Source of the DNA: Vibrio sp. STUT-A11
Lineage (GTDB): Bacteria > Pseudomonadota > Gammaproteobacteria > Enterobacterales > Vibrionaceae
Direction: 5' to 3'
Length of the DNA: 64,000 bases
Assembly (NCBI RefSeq): GCF_026000435.1
Contig: NZ_AP026763.1
Location: 2,294,001 to 2,358,000 of the forward strand
Shown: in pieces, positions 9,719 to 18,910 of the stretch
How positions within the stretch are numbered: position 1 is the first letter of the stretch
How the letters are laid out: each line of letters starts with the position of its first letter
Notes under the pieces: model-generated
Databases searched by the model: none
What the model was told of the DNA's origin: nothing
What the model saw: the letters and a program-made list of their open reading frames with translations, nothing else
Position numbers and translations under genes: made by a program

Positions 9719-9760
9719 GTTGATATTGCGAACTTTTGTGTATTTGGTATTGCAAATAAG

Positions 9761-11005
9761 TTACTTGGAACTCAAAACCGCTGCTGGGTTCAACTTAGCC
9801 GCCCGAGACGCCGGATACCAAGTCGCGAGTAAGCTAAGGACAATCGCCGTAATCGACACCAGAGCCACATCTGGCCAGTGCAACTGTGACGGCAAGAAAT
9901 CAACAAAATAAATGTCACCCGATAAGAAGTGGTGCCCAACTAAATGCTCTAATCCAGTAATAAGCGGGGTTAGGTTTAAAGCGACTAAAACGCCAATAAC
10001 GCTACCAACTAAACTCCCCAATACGCCAGAGAACACGCCTTGCCAGACAAATATTCGTTTAATCAGACTATCTTTTGCTCCCATGGTTCTTAGAATGGCA
10101 ATTTCTGCCGCTCGGTCTTTAACCGCCATCATTAACGTCGAGACAATATTGAAACAGGCCACACCAATCACCAGCACCATCACCAGATACATAATGGTCC
10201 GTACTAACTGAATATCACGGTAAAGAAACCCAAACTGCTGCTGCCAACTTTTAAGATACACGTACACATCGATGAGGCCGCCCACTTCACGAACAATTTC
10301 CGGTGCGTTAAGGACATCGTTTGTCTTCAGCGAAACACCAGTAACACCATCGCCTAACCGGGCATATTGCTGGGCATCCGCTAGTGGCACTAACGCAAGA
10401 GAGTGATCAATCTGGCCATTCAAAGTCAAGAAACCGATAACTTGTACACGAACACGCTTTGGTGCCTGAACTTTAGTCCCCGTCCCCGTTTGTGGAATCA
10501 TTAACGTGACATAGTCACCAACTTCGGCATTCAGCTCGGTCGCGACACCCCGGCCCAAAATCACCTGCTGCTGACCCGCGTAGAAGTTCTGCCACGCTTT
10601 TGGGTCGATAAAGTCAGACATATTGGAAACGGCTTGTTCAAATGAAGGTTCAACCCCGCGTACTTCAACCGCTTTGAGCTTACTGCCCTTCTCTGTCAAC
10701 CCAGTGAAACGAACATAGGGCGCAGCCGCAACCACATTTTTGTGCTTCAACGCTTGGTTAATGGTTTTGGTGTAGTTCTGTAGTGGGCCATCGACCCCCT
10801 CTAACTCACCATGTGGAATCACTGACAAAACGCGCGACTGTAATTCCCGCTCGAAACCATTCATCGCAGACAGGCCAATGATAATGACCGCAACTCCAAC
10901 CGCAATACCAATAGTCGAAGATAGAGAGATAAATGACACCATTTTGTTGCGTTTTTTTGCGCGACTAAAACGGCCACCAATCATCAATGCTAAAGATGAA
11001 AACAA
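9761..11005 (-). CDS. lolE: lipoprotein-releasing ABC permease subunit LolE
   Basis: A 414-residue inner-membrane subunit of LolCDE, which extracts outer-membrane lipoproteins and passes them to LolA. One N-terminal transmembrane segment (residues about 22-48, containing GIAVGVAVIIIGLSAMNGFE) is followed by a large periplasmic domain (about 50-260) and three C-terminal helices in the MacB/FtsX-type permease fold. It starts 2 bp after lolD stops and is the last gene of lolC-lolD-lolE. Confidence 0.95.
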   Translation of the reverse strand: MFSSLALMIGGRFSRAKKRNKMVSFISLSSTIGIAVGVAVIIIGLSAMNGFERELQSRVLSVIPHGELEGVDGPLQNYTKTINQALKHKNVVAAAPYVRFTGLTEKGSKLKAVEVRGVEPSFEQAVSNMSDFIDPKAWQNFYAGQQQVILGRGVATELNAEVGDYVTLMIPQTGTGTKVQAPKRVRVQVIGFLTLNGQIDHSLALVPLADAQQYARLGDGVTGVSLKTNDVLNAPEIVREVGGLIDVYVYLKSWQQQFGFLYRDIQLVRTIMYLVMVLVIGVACFNIVSTLMMAVKDRAAEIAILRTMGAKDSLIKRIFVWQGVFSGVLGSLVGSVIGVLVALNLTPLITGLEHLVGHHFLSGDIYFVDFLPSQLHWPDVALVSITAIVLSLLATWYPASRAAKLNPAAVLSSK

Positions 11006-11007
11006 AA

Positions 11008-11715
11008 TTAGCCCTCCATCACAGATGCTTGTGGAGTCAAACGATCCACCAGCAAACCGTCTTGCATGTGCATTTGGCGATCCATCTTCGCGGCCAACTC
11101 TATGTCGTGTGTCACCACCAAAAAGGCGATGTTCGATTCTTGGTTTAACTCGCGCATCAAGTCATAGATAGAAAGCGCTGTATTATGGTCCAAGTTCCCC
11201 GTCGGCTCATCGGCCAGCACCAAGTCTGGCTTGTTGACCAATGCACGAGCAATCGCCACACGTTGACGCTCTCCGCCAGATAACTCTGACGGACGATGAT
11301 CGATACGGTGACCTAGCCCTACTTTCTCCAACAACGCTTTTGCTGAAGCTTTTGCTTGCGGAGCTTTGGTTCCACCAATCAAGAGCGGCATTGCGACATT
11401 CTCCAATGCCGTAAAGTCCGCTAACAAGTGATGAAACTGATACACAAAACCGAGGTGCTTATTACGCAGTGCGGCTTGCTTGTTTGAACCGAGTGACGAG
11501 AGGTTTTGACCTAAAAAGTCCACCTCGCCGTGCGTCGCATCATCCAGCGCTCCGAGAATATGCAGCAAAGTGCTTTTACCCGACCCCGATGAACCAACAA
11601 TAGAAACCAGTTCCCCTGTCTCAATATCAAAACTGACCCCTTTGAGCACTTCCGTATCTAGCGAGCCTTCTCGGTAGACTTTACGAATATCACGACATTC
11701 TAATAGCTTATTCAT
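11008..11715 (-). CDS. lolD: lipoprotein-releasing ABC ATPase LolD
   Basis: A 235-residue ATPase with Walker A GSSGSGKSTLLHILGALD (about 42-59), the characteristic LolD stretch FVYQFHHLLADFTALENV (about 92), signature LSGGERQRVAIARALVN and Walker B LVLADEPTGNLD. It powers lipoprotein release by LolC and LolE. The start overlaps the end of lolC by 8 bp. Confidence 0.97.
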   Translation of the reverse strand: MNKLLECRDIRKVYREGSLDTEVLKGVSFDIETGELVSIVGSSGSGKSTLLHILGALDDATHGEVDFLGQNLSSLGSNKQAALRNKHLGFVYQFHHLLADFTALENVAMPLLIGGTKAPQAKASAKALLEKVGLGHRIDHRPSELSGGERQRVAIARALVNKPDLVLADEPTGNLDHNTALSIYDLMRELNQESNIAFLVVTHDIELAAKMDRQMHMQDGLLVDRLTPQASVMEG

Positions 11716-12916
11716 AGCGAAGTGCCTCAGCAGGTTTAACAGAAGATGCTCGGAAAGAAGGATAAACAGTCGCAGCCAGGCTCAGAGCAATTGCCAATAC
11801 CACCACTAACAGGATCTGAAATGAATCAATCAAAATAGGCAGGCGTCCACCAAAAGAGAACAATGCGACACCAGCCGCCTCTAGAATCACATTTAAGTTG
11901 AGCGATAACGTCACGCCAGCTAAGCCCCCAACAATCGCCCCAATCACACCACTGCTGGCGCCCTGGACCATAAAGATCGTCATCACTTGAGATTGCGTCA
12001 TACCTTGAGTTTTAAGAATGGCGACTTCGGCTTGTTTTTCCATCACCACCATGATCAGCGCCGAGATAATATTAAACGCGGCAACACCAACGATCAGGCC
12101 CAACATCAAACCCATCATGTTCTTTTCCATTTTCACCGCCTGGAAAAGTTCACCACGCTGGGCACGCCAGTCACTCCACTGCCAACCTTCTGGCATTGGT
12201 TTATCAGCGAAATCCGTCACCATAAATGGGTCAGAGAAAAAGACACGCCAGCCAGACACATTATCCATAGGCAAGCGCATCAGCTTGGCCGCATCGGTCA
12301 TATTGACGATCATAAGCTGCCCGTCGACGTCAGAGCCAGTATTAAAGATACCAGCAACGGTAAAATTACGTTGGCTGGGAATACGGCCAATCGGCGTAAA
12401 CTGGGTGGCATTTGTCACCATCAAGCGAACTTTGTCTCCGATAGAAACTTTTAAAGAGCGGGCAAGACTGTGACCCAAAAAGACCTGGTATTCACCTGCC
12501 TCTAAGGCAGAAAGTCGACCTGCAATCAAGTGATTCGCGATTGGGTCTCCCTTTTTAGGCTCAATACCGATTAAATAACCGGCGGTCAGTTGTGCGGCAC
12601 TTTGAATGACGGCTTCGCCACGCACGACAGGTTCCGGCTCTGCGACTTGAGAAATCGTTTGGATAAACTCTGGTGCCGTTTCAGTTAACGGCGTATTGCC
12701 ATCATTGTGAGAAATCACGGCATGGGGCAACACGCCCAGAATGCGTTCTTTCAGTTGCGCTTCGAAGCCGTTCATTACCGACAAAACCGTCACCAACGCC
12801 ATCACGCCGATAGTGATGCCTGCAGTCGACATATAAGAAACAAATCGGCTAAACCTATCCCCAGAGCGACCCCGGAGATACCTCAAACCGATAAATAATG
12901 AGATAGGATGATACAT
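11708..12916 (-). CDS. lolC: lipoprotein-releasing ABC permease subunit LolC
   Basis: A 402-residue permease subunit of LolCDE, the paralogue of LolE, with the same layout: one N-terminal helix (GITIGVMALVTVLSVMNGFE), a periplasmic domain and three C-terminal helices. LolC binds LolA through its periplasmic hook. An in-frame TTG at 12925 extends the frame by three residues, but MYHPISLFIGLRYLRG matches the start of E. coli LolC, so I use the ATG at 12916. It is the first gene of lolCDE and divergent from the pilZ-mfd operon; the 252-bp gap must hold promoters for both. Confidence 0.95.
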   Translation of the reverse strand: MYHPISLFIGLRYLRGRSGDRFSRFVSYMSTAGITIGVMALVTVLSVMNGFEAQLKERILGVLPHAVISHNDGNTPLTETAPEFIQTISQVAEPEPVVRGEAVIQSAAQLTAGYLIGIEPKKGDPIANHLIAGRLSALEAGEYQVFLGHSLARSLKVSIGDKVRLMVTNATQFTPIGRIPSQRNFTVAGIFNTGSDVDGQLMIVNMTDAAKLMRLPMDNVSGWRVFFSDPFMVTDFADKPMPEGWQWSDWRAQRGELFQAVKMEKNMMGLMLGLIVGVAAFNIISALIMVVMEKQAEVAILKTQGMTQSQVMTIFMVQGASSGVIGAIVGGLAGVTLSLNLNVILEAAGVALFSFGGRLPILIDSFQILLVVVLAIALSLAATVYPSFRASSVKPAEALRYE

Positions 12917-13168
12917 ATAAGACAAACCAACCGGCTGTTTTGATATTAAGACTAAACTTTGTCGGCTATCTTACCTTACTCTTCTGATGAAAAAGACAAG
13001 ATAATCGCTAAATTTGTCAACGACATGCAATAAGTCTGCATTTAGAGCAAAAAGTTCACGCGGAAAAACCGGTAAACTTGATAACTTCATTCAGTTAGCG
13101 ATAATCAGTGCCTTACTCTCTGTTTTGTGAAACAAGCCGAGAGCGCTCCAAGGCCAAAGGACAACCAT

Positions 13169-13738
13169 ATGACAGAGCAAGAATATTTCACTGTTCACCA
13201 CAACCTCACCATCAACGTGGAAGCGTTAGGTAATGATTTTGCTTTGCCAGATGAAGAAACCTTTGTTGCCGAAATTCCGGCACCTTTCATTGTTGCCAGT
13301 GAATTCAGTCAGTTAGATATGCTGGCAGACAACGCTCGTCTGGAATTGCAAAATAAAGACCTAAAACACGTCATCAGCTTGCTCGATACTCAAAATACCA
13401 AGCTAAACCTGCTATTAAGCTTTATGCTGTCACAACAGGATGATGCATCCGTCAGATATCAGACAACGCAATTTGGTGCCAGCCAATTGAGCTACCATGC
13501 AGATAATGCGTTAGACGCGCAGCAGTTAGTGCGCGTGAAACTCTTCCTCGACAACCCGGCTGCAGCGATATACTGCTACGCTAAAGTCGTAGAGTGTGTC
13601 TCGTCGGAGCACGGCTTTGTTATCACTCTGAAATACAAAATGCTCAGAGACGCCGATCAAGATCTATTGATCAAAGCCGCCTTATATCAACAACAAAAAC
13701 TTTTACGTCAGCGCTCGCTGGAGCGAGATAAAAAATAA
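13169..13738 (+). CDS. degenerate PilZ domain protein (PlzB-like)
   Basis: A 189-residue soluble protein immediately before mfd. From memory of the locus order, V. cholerae PlzB (VC1885) occupies this position, and the C-terminal half (VRVKLFLDNPAA ... VITLKYKML) looks like a PilZ beta barrel. The two c-di-GMP ligands normally expected, an RxxxR motif and a DxSxxG motif, are not recognisable; the equivalent strand reads TQFGASQLSYHAD. It is therefore probably a non-binding PilZ. I start at 13169 (MTEQEYF), with AAAGGA upstream; the frame is open back to 13127. It sits 5 bp from mfd, so the two are cotranscribed. Confidence 0.72.
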   Translation: MTEQEYFTVHHNLTINVEALGNDFALPDEETFVAEIPAPFIVASEFSQLDMLADNARLELQNKDLKHVISLLDTQNTKLNLLLSFMLSQQDDASVRYQTTQFGASQLSYHADNALDAQQLVRVKLFLDNPAAAIYCYAKVVECVSSEHGFVITLKYKMLRDADQDLLIKAALYQQQKLLRQRSLERDKK

Positions 13739-13743
13739 CTCCT

Positions 13744-16700
13744 ATGACAAAAGCAACAATACTTTCCGTCACCAACCCATCTGAGCGTGGCGATAAAAAA
13801 CAATTAGGTAATTTACCTGGTGCCGCTCTGCCACTTGCGATTGCAGAACTGGCGAAACAGCATACAAGTCACTCGCTACTTGTTGTGCCTGACCCGCAAA
13901 TCGCCTTAAAACTGCAAGCCGAAATAGAGCAGTTCACAGACCAACCTGTCAGCCTTTTTCCTGACTGGGAAACTCTGCCATACGATAACTTTTCTCCGCA
14001 CCAGGAGATTATTTCGGACCGGATTGCACGTTTGTACCAGTTACCGACCCAACACAACGGCATCACTATTGTGCCTGTCAGTACCGCGTTACAGCGTCAA
14101 TCTCCACGTGACTTCTTGCTGCAACATACCTTGATGGTAAAAACTGGCGATCAATTTTCACTTGAAAAGCTGCGCGTTCAGTTAGAAAACTCTGGCTATC
14201 GTCATGTTGATCAAGTATTTGGTCCGGGTGAATACGCAAGCCGCGGCTCTATTTTGGACCTCTTCCCAATGGGTTGCGATGACCCATACCGTATCGATTT
14301 TTTTGACGATGAGATCGATACGATCCGCACATTCGATCCAGAGAACCAGCGCTCAATTGAAGACATCCAGCAGATTCAGTTGCTTCCCGCTCATGAGTTC
14401 CCGACCACCAAAGAAGCGATTGAAGAGTTTCGCACCCGCTGGCGAACCCAATTTGAAGCGCGTCGTGAGCCTGAATCGATTTACATGCAGGTGACCAAGG
14501 GAACGTGGCCGGCAGGGATTGAATACTGGCAACCCCTGTTCTTTGAACATACAGAGACCCTGTTTGATTACTTGCCAGAAGACTCGCAACTGATCACTTA
14601 TGGCGATATTGAAGCCGCCGTAGAAACGTTCTTAACTGACGTCGAGTACCGTTACGATCAGAAAAAAATCGATCCATTACGCCCACTGCTTGCTCCGCAC
14701 GATCTGTGGTTGAAGAAAGATGAACTCTTCAGCCACTTTAAACAGCTTCCGCAAGCTCAGTTGCATCTGGACAAAATCGTCCAGCGTGGTGGTCGTCAGA
14801 ACCTGGCGGTGCAGTCATTAGCAGAACTCGGCGTTCAGCAACAGAATAAAGAGCCACTTTCTCGCCTGCGTCAGTTTAGTGAGCAGTTCACCGGTAAAAT
14901 CATCTTCTCAGTGGAATCAGAAGGTCGACGTGAAGCGCTCACAGAACTTCTACAAGGCATTAAAGTTCGCCCTGTCGTTCACCAATCCTTCTACCAGGCG
15001 CTCGCTTCCAAAGACAGGTTTAGCTTGATTCTGGGTGCCAATGAACATGGCTTTATTCATGATGAGCAGAATTTTGCCCTTATCTGCGAAAGTGACCTGC
15101 TTGGTGACCGCGTTATTCAACGCCGTCGCAAAGACAAAAAAACCGTCAACAGCGACACTGTTATTCGCCACCTTGCCGAGCTAAAGCCAGGCCAGCCAGT
15201 TGTTCATATCGACCACGGCATCGGTCGCTATATCGGCCTGCAGACTCTCGAAGCAGGAGGTATGAAGACCGAATACGTAACACTTGAGTATCAAAATGAA
15301 GCCAAGTTGTACGTACCGGTTTCCTCGCTGAACCTGATTGGTCGTTACTCTGGTGGTGCAGAAGAGAGTGCGCCTTTGCATAAACTCGGCGGCGAAGCAT
15401 GGGCTAAGGCTCGCCGTAAAGCCGCAGAGAAAGTGCGTGATGTGGCAGCAGAGTTACTTGATGTTTACGCCAAACGTGAACTCAAACCAGGCTATAAGTT
15501 TGCCCTCGACCGCGGCCAATACGCCACTTTCAAAGCGACATTCCCATTCGAAGAGACCGACGACCAGGCAATGGCTATCAATGCCGTGATGTCCGATATG
15601 TGCCAAGCGAAAGCCATGGACCGCTTAGTTTGTGGTGATGTTGGTTTTGGTAAAACCGAAGTGGCGATGAGGGCAGCGTTTGTCGCGACAGACAACAGCA
15701 AACAAGTCGCGGTGCTGGTTCCAACCACCCTGCTTGCCCAGCAACACTTTGAAAACTTCCGTGACCGTTTTGCCAACTTACCCATCCGTGTAGAAGTGCT
15801 CTCGCGCTTTAAATCGGCCAAAGAGCAAAAAGCAATTTTACAAGACGTCGCAGAAGGCAAAGTCGATATCGTGGTTGGCACACATAAACTGCTGTCGAGC
15901 GATATCCGTTTCAAGGATCTTGGTCTGTTAATTGTCGATGAAGAACACCGCTTTGGTGTGCGTCAAAAAGAGAAAGTGAAAGCAATGCGTGCAGATGTCG
16001 ACATTCTGACTCTCACCGCAACGCCGATCCCTCGAACGCTTAATATGGCCATGAGTGGAATGCGCGATCTATCCATCATTGCGACGCCGCCAGCACGTCG
16101 TCTCGCAATTAAAACCTTTGTGCGCCAGCGTGAAGAGTCGGTGGTACGTGAAGCTATACTGCGTGAGATCATGCGTGGTGGTCAGGTCTACTTCCTGCAC
16201 AACCAGGTCGAAACCATCGAAAAAACCGCCGAAGATCTGCAAAAGCTGATTCCAGAAGCGCGTATAACCGTCGCACATGGCCAAATGCGTGAGCGCGAGC
16301 TAGAACGCATCATGAACGACTTCTATCACCAGCGCTTTAATGTCCTTGTGTGTACTACGATCATCGAGACAGGCATCGATGTTCCAACCGCGAATACCAT
16401 TATCATGGATCGCGCAGATAATCTTGGTTTGGCTCAGTTGCACCAGTTACGTGGTCGTGTTGGTCGTTCTCACCACCAAGCCTATGCGTATTTACTGACG
16501 CCGCATCCAAAAGCGATGACCAAAGATGCCATCAAACGTCTCGATGCCATTGCTTCTCTCGAAGATCTTGGCGCAGGCTTTACACTCGCCACCCATGATT
16601 TAGAGATTCGCGGCGCCGGTGAACTGCTTGGTGATGAACAAAGTGGGCAAATTCAATCGGTTGGCTTTACACTGTATATGGAGATGCTTGAACAAGCAGT

Positions 16701-17205
16701 TGAAGCGCTGAAGGAAGGGAAAGAGCCTTCACTCGATGAGTTGCTGCGCGAACAAACTGAAGTGGAAATGCGTATTCCTGCGCTGTTGCCGGATGATTAC
16801 ATCCCTGATGTAAATACTCGTCTTTCCATGTATAAGCGAATCGCGAGCGTTACCAATGCTGATGAATTGTCAGAATTAAAAGTGGAATTGATTGACCGCT
16901 TTGGTCTTTTGCCTGACGCGACAAAAAACCTGTTGGCTGTCTCAGAACTGAAATTTGCCGCAGGTAGTCTGAAAGCGAAAAAGATTGAAGCCCATGATAA
17001 AGGCGGATTTGTCGAGTTTTACCCTGATGCTGACATAAATCCAGCGTATTTGGTTAAACTCCTGCAATCACAGCCACAAAAATTTGCGATGGAAGGTCCA
17101 ACTAAGTTCAAGTTTAGCGTACCATTAACTGACCGACGCAAACGAATTCAGTTTGTTAAAGACTTACTGAATGATTTTAAACAGAATTTATTACCAACGA
17201 GCTAA
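13744..17205 (+). CDS. mfd: transcription-repair coupling factor
   Basis: A 1153-residue DNA translocase that removes RNA polymerase stalled at lesions and recruits UvrA. The N-terminal UvrB-like domains contain LFPDWETLPYDNFSPH (about 75) and GPGEYASRGSILDLFP (about 160). The polymerase-interaction region lies near 480-550. The RecG-like motor has GDVGFGKTEVAMRA (about 632), the DEEH box (about 731), TATPIPRTLNMAMSG (about 760) and TTIIETGIDVP (about 876). A C-terminal TRCF domain closes the protein. The length is normal and I see no frameshift. Confidence 0.98.
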   Translation: MTKATILSVTNPSERGDKKQLGNLPGAALPLAIAELAKQHTSHSLLVVPDPQIALKLQAEIEQFTDQPVSLFPDWETLPYDNFSPHQEIISDRIARLYQLPTQHNGITIVPVSTALQRQSPRDFLLQHTLMVKTGDQFSLEKLRVQLENSGYRHVDQVFGPGEYASRGSILDLFPMGCDDPYRIDFFDDEIDTIRTFDPENQRSIEDIQQIQLLPAHEFPTTKEAIEEFRTRWRTQFEARREPESIYMQVTKGTWPAGIEYWQPLFFEHTETLFDYLPEDSQLITYGDIEAAVETFLTDVEYRYDQKKIDPLRPLLAPHDLWLKKDELFSHFKQLPQAQLHLDKIVQRGGRQNLAVQSLAELGVQQQNKEPLSRLRQFSEQFTGKIIFSVESEGRREALTELLQGIKVRPVVHQSFYQALASKDRFSLILGANEHGFIHDEQNFALICESDLLGDRVIQRRRKDKKTVNSDTVIRHLAELKPGQPVVHIDHGIGRYIGLQTLEAGGMKTEYVTLEYQNEAKLYVPVSSLNLIGRYSGGAEESAPLHKLGGEAWAKARRKAAEKVRDVAAELLDVYAKRELKPGYKFALDRGQYATFKATFPFEETDDQAMAINAVMSDMCQAKAMDRLVCGDVGFGKTEVAMRAAFVATDNSKQVAVLVPTTLLAQQHFENFRDRFANLPIRVEVLSRFKSAKEQKAILQDVAEGKVDIVVGTHKLLSSDIRFKDLGLLIVDEEHRFGVRQKEKVKAMRADVDILTLTATPIPRTLNMAMSGMRDLSIIATPPARRLAIKTFVRQREESVVREAILREIMRGGQVYFLHNQVETIEKTAEDLQKLIPEARITVAHGQMRERELERIMNDFYHQRFNVLVCTTIIETGIDVPTANTIIMDRADNLGLAQLHQLRGRVGRSHHQAYAYLLTPHPKAMTKDAIKRLDAIASLEDLGAGFTLATHDLEIRGAGELLGDEQSGQIQSVGFTLYMEMLEQAVEALKEGKEPSLDELLREQTEVEMRIPALLPDDYIPDVNTRLSMYKRIASVTNADELSELKVELIDRFGLLPDATKNLLAVSELKFAAGSLKAKKIEAHDKGGFVEFYPDADINPAYLVKLLQSQPQKFAMEGPTKFKFSVPLTDRRKRIQFVKDLLNDFKQNLLPTS

Positions 17206-17212
17206 TAGTCGA

Positions 17213-17983
17213 ATGAGAATACTGATCCCGTTATTACTTCTTTGTGTCTCCATGCCCTCTTGGGCTCAACGTCAATTTGATATTGAAGTGCTCATTTTCA
17301 AACGCACCGTCGACGCGGAGAACACAAGTGAGTCTTGGCCAGACCAACTACCGAAAATCGACATGACCAATGTTGGCAGTTTAGATAGTGACGCTTATCG
17401 CTCATCTAAAGGCGTGTCCTTACTGCCTAGCTCTTCGTTTCGCCTAAATCCGCAAGAGGCTGCACTGAATAGTCACGCCGGATTTAGAGTGTTAAAGCAT
17501 GTAGCTTGGCGACAAGGTGATCGGGGACAAGGCAGTGCACCAACCTTCCGCATTGTGGCTGGTCGCGATTTTTCTGGCTCGTATTATTCAGATGGCAGCC
17601 CTATCGATGGTAGCCAAACTACCTTCGCTAGCGATGGTTACAGTGAGTCAAACGTAAACGGCCCATTGTATGAGCTAGATGGCAAAATTCAGGTCTACGT
17701 TCAGCATTACTTGTTTGCAGAAACAACAATGGATTTGCGTGCTCCTGGCGTCAGACAAGTTCGTTTTGAGCCGAAACCTGTTGAACAGCTTGCAGAAGAG
17801 ATGGCTGAAGCTGACGCAAATGTTCAAGTTGGCAACTTAGCAGACGTATCTCCAACCGTGACAGAAGAGAAGTTCCTTAAGACTTACCGCCTTGATCAAA
17901 AACGCCGCATGCGAAGCAGCGAAACACATTACCTGGACAGCCCTTTAATGGGAATGATCATCCAGGTACGCCGTGTAAACTAA
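17213..17983 (+). CDS. csiV: CsiV family periplasmic protein
   Basis: A 256-residue exported protein. MRILIPLLLLCVSMPSWAQ is a signal peptide with probable cleavage after Ala18, and the mature start QFDIEVLIFKR is typical of CsiV. In V. cholerae CsiV is needed for growth with D-amino acids and acts in peptidoglycan assembly with LpoA and PBP1A (established knowledge; homology judged from the N-terminus and position). It begins 7 bp after mfd. An in-frame ATG at 17171 lies inside mfd and would destroy the signal peptide, so 17213 is preferred. A strong terminator follows. Confidence 0.85.
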   Translation: MRILIPLLLLCVSMPSWAQRQFDIEVLIFKRTVDAENTSESWPDQLPKIDMTNVGSLDSDAYRSSKGVSLLPSSSFRLNPQEAALNSHAGFRVLKHVAWRQGDRGQGSAPTFRIVAGRDFSGSYYSDGSPIDGSQTTFASDGYSESNVNGPLYELDGKIQVYVQHYLFAETTMDLRAPGVRQVRFEPKPVEQLAEEMAEADANVQVGNLADVSPTVTEEKFLKTYRLDQKRRMRSSETHYLDSPLMGMIIQVRRVN

Positions 17984-17997
17984 ACCATAAAGATAAT

Positions 17998-18023
17998 AAA
18001 AGCGCAGCTCAGGCTGCGCTTTT
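17998..18023 (+). terminator. terminator of the pilZ-mfd-csiV operon
   Basis: Stem AGCGCAGC / GCTGCGCT with a TCAG loop and flanking AAA/TTT, followed by TTTTGTTTT, 15 bp after the csiV stop. Confidence 0.9.
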
Positions 18024-18067
18024 GTTTTATAACTAAAAAACGACCAGTAAGGGAGTCATATCAATTC

Positions 18068-18616
18068 ATGAGCCCCGATTTTGAAATTATTACGCCGCGC
18101 TTAGCTTTACGTCTTATTCCTGCCGATGATGCAAATGCTCTGCATACGCTGCTTGCCGAATCTCCTTCTCTGCATACCTGGTTAGACTGGTGCGGTGAAA
18201 ACGTGTCACTCAAATACGCACAGGATTTCTTGCTTTCCACACGCTTGAATTGGGTGAAAACAGAAGCTTTTGGCTTTGGTGTTTATGACCGCGAAAGCAA
18301 TGCCCTTCTTGGCATGGTTGCGATTAATGAGCTTTACCATACCTTTAACATGGCGAGCATCGGCTATTGGATTGCCGACCGTTATCAGCGACATGGCTAC
18401 GCACAAGAAGCGGTCTGCGCACTAGCCGAATTCTGTTTCGCTAAACTTAGCCTGACGCGTATCGAAATTGTCTGCGACCCTGATAATACTGCCAGTCAGG
18501 CACTGATCGAATCCGTTGGTGCACACCAAGAGGCGATTGCGAGAAATCGCTACATCTTTGACGGCAAACCAAAAGATGGCATTGTCTATTCATTGCTACC
18601 AGACGATCTTAAGTAA
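18068..18616 (+). CDS. GNAT acetyltransferase, RimJ/RimL type
   Basis: A 182-residue N-acetyltransferase of the ribosomal-protein-acetylating subgroup. The N-terminus EIITPRLALRLIPADDANAL is typical. IGYWIADRYQRHGYAQEAV (about 98-116) contains the acetyl-CoA pyrophosphate loop, and LTRIEIVCDPDNTASQALIE is the conserved strand-helix after it. The substrate could be a ribosomal protein such as L7/L12 (RimL-like) but cannot be named from sequence alone. It stands alone between two terminators. Confidence 0.85.
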   Translation: MSPDFEIITPRLALRLIPADDANALHTLLAESPSLHTWLDWCGENVSLKYAQDFLLSTRLNWVKTEAFGFGVYDRESNALLGMVAINELYHTFNMASIGYWIADRYQRHGYAQEAVCALAEFCFAKLSLTRIEIVCDPDNTASQALIESVGAHQEAIARNRYIFDGKPKDGIVYSLLPDDLK

Positions 18617-18644
18617 CTTTTGGGATTTAGCTGCAGAAAAACAC

Positions 18645-18669
18645 AAAGCCACCGACATGCGGTGGCTTT
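18645..18669 (+). terminator. terminator after the GNAT gene
   Basis: Stem AAAGCCACCG / CGGTGGCTTT with a 5-nt loop, followed by TTTATTTAT, 28 bp after the stop codon. Confidence 0.9.
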
Positions 18670-18760
18670 TTATTTATGCCCAAACATAAACTCGCTTTGC
18701 TGAAGCCAAGCAAGCCCTTGCTGTATTATAAATGCCGCTCGTTTAGTAGCTAACGGCATA

Positions 18761-18896
18761 TTTAAGCCTCCGGTCATCCTGAACAACGACAAAGGAGTGT
18801 GATTCAGGATCTAATTTCCGCGCACTTTATGGTCGAAATAATTACATTAACGGCTCAGCTTGCTGGAATGACACGGATAAAATCGTTAAGCGATTG
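18761..18896 (+). repeat. intergenic palindromic repeat, copy A (136 bp)
   Basis: This segment matches the reverse complement of 49603-49772 over its whole length. Shared blocks are TTTAAGnnTCCnGTCATCCTG at the left end, GATTCAGGATCTA, TTTCCGnGCACTTTAT, GCTGGAATGAC, and GATAAAATCGTTAAGCGATTG at the right end. GTCATCCTG and its partial inverse near CAGGATC form an internal hairpin, and GTCATYC recurs inverted at the two ends. There is no coding frame. Copy A lacks about 34 bp present in copy B. It lies between the GNAT gene and ndh. Confidence 0.85.
18881..18896 (-). terminator. possible ndh terminator supplied by the repeat end
   Basis: Read on the minus strand this is AATCG-CTTAA-CGATT followed by TTATCC, about 15 bp after the ndh stop. 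The stem is only 5 bp, so termination would be weak, but the same hairpin follows puuB in the other copy of the repeat. Confidence 0.4.
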
Positions 18897-18910
18897 GCAT
18901 TATTGTTGTA

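Noticed and set aside
11987..12473. Two open frames of about 150 codons opposite lolC
   Set aside because: Shadows of lolC with His- and Ile-rich composition that follows from codon complement; no homology.
15492..15914. 140-codon open frame opposite mfd
   Set aside because: Antisense shadow in the conserved motor domain, Ser/Thr-rich low-complexity translation.
18700..18910. Insertion sequence at repeat copy A
   Set aside because: There is no transposase frame and the segment is only 136 bp; treated as a non-coding repeat.
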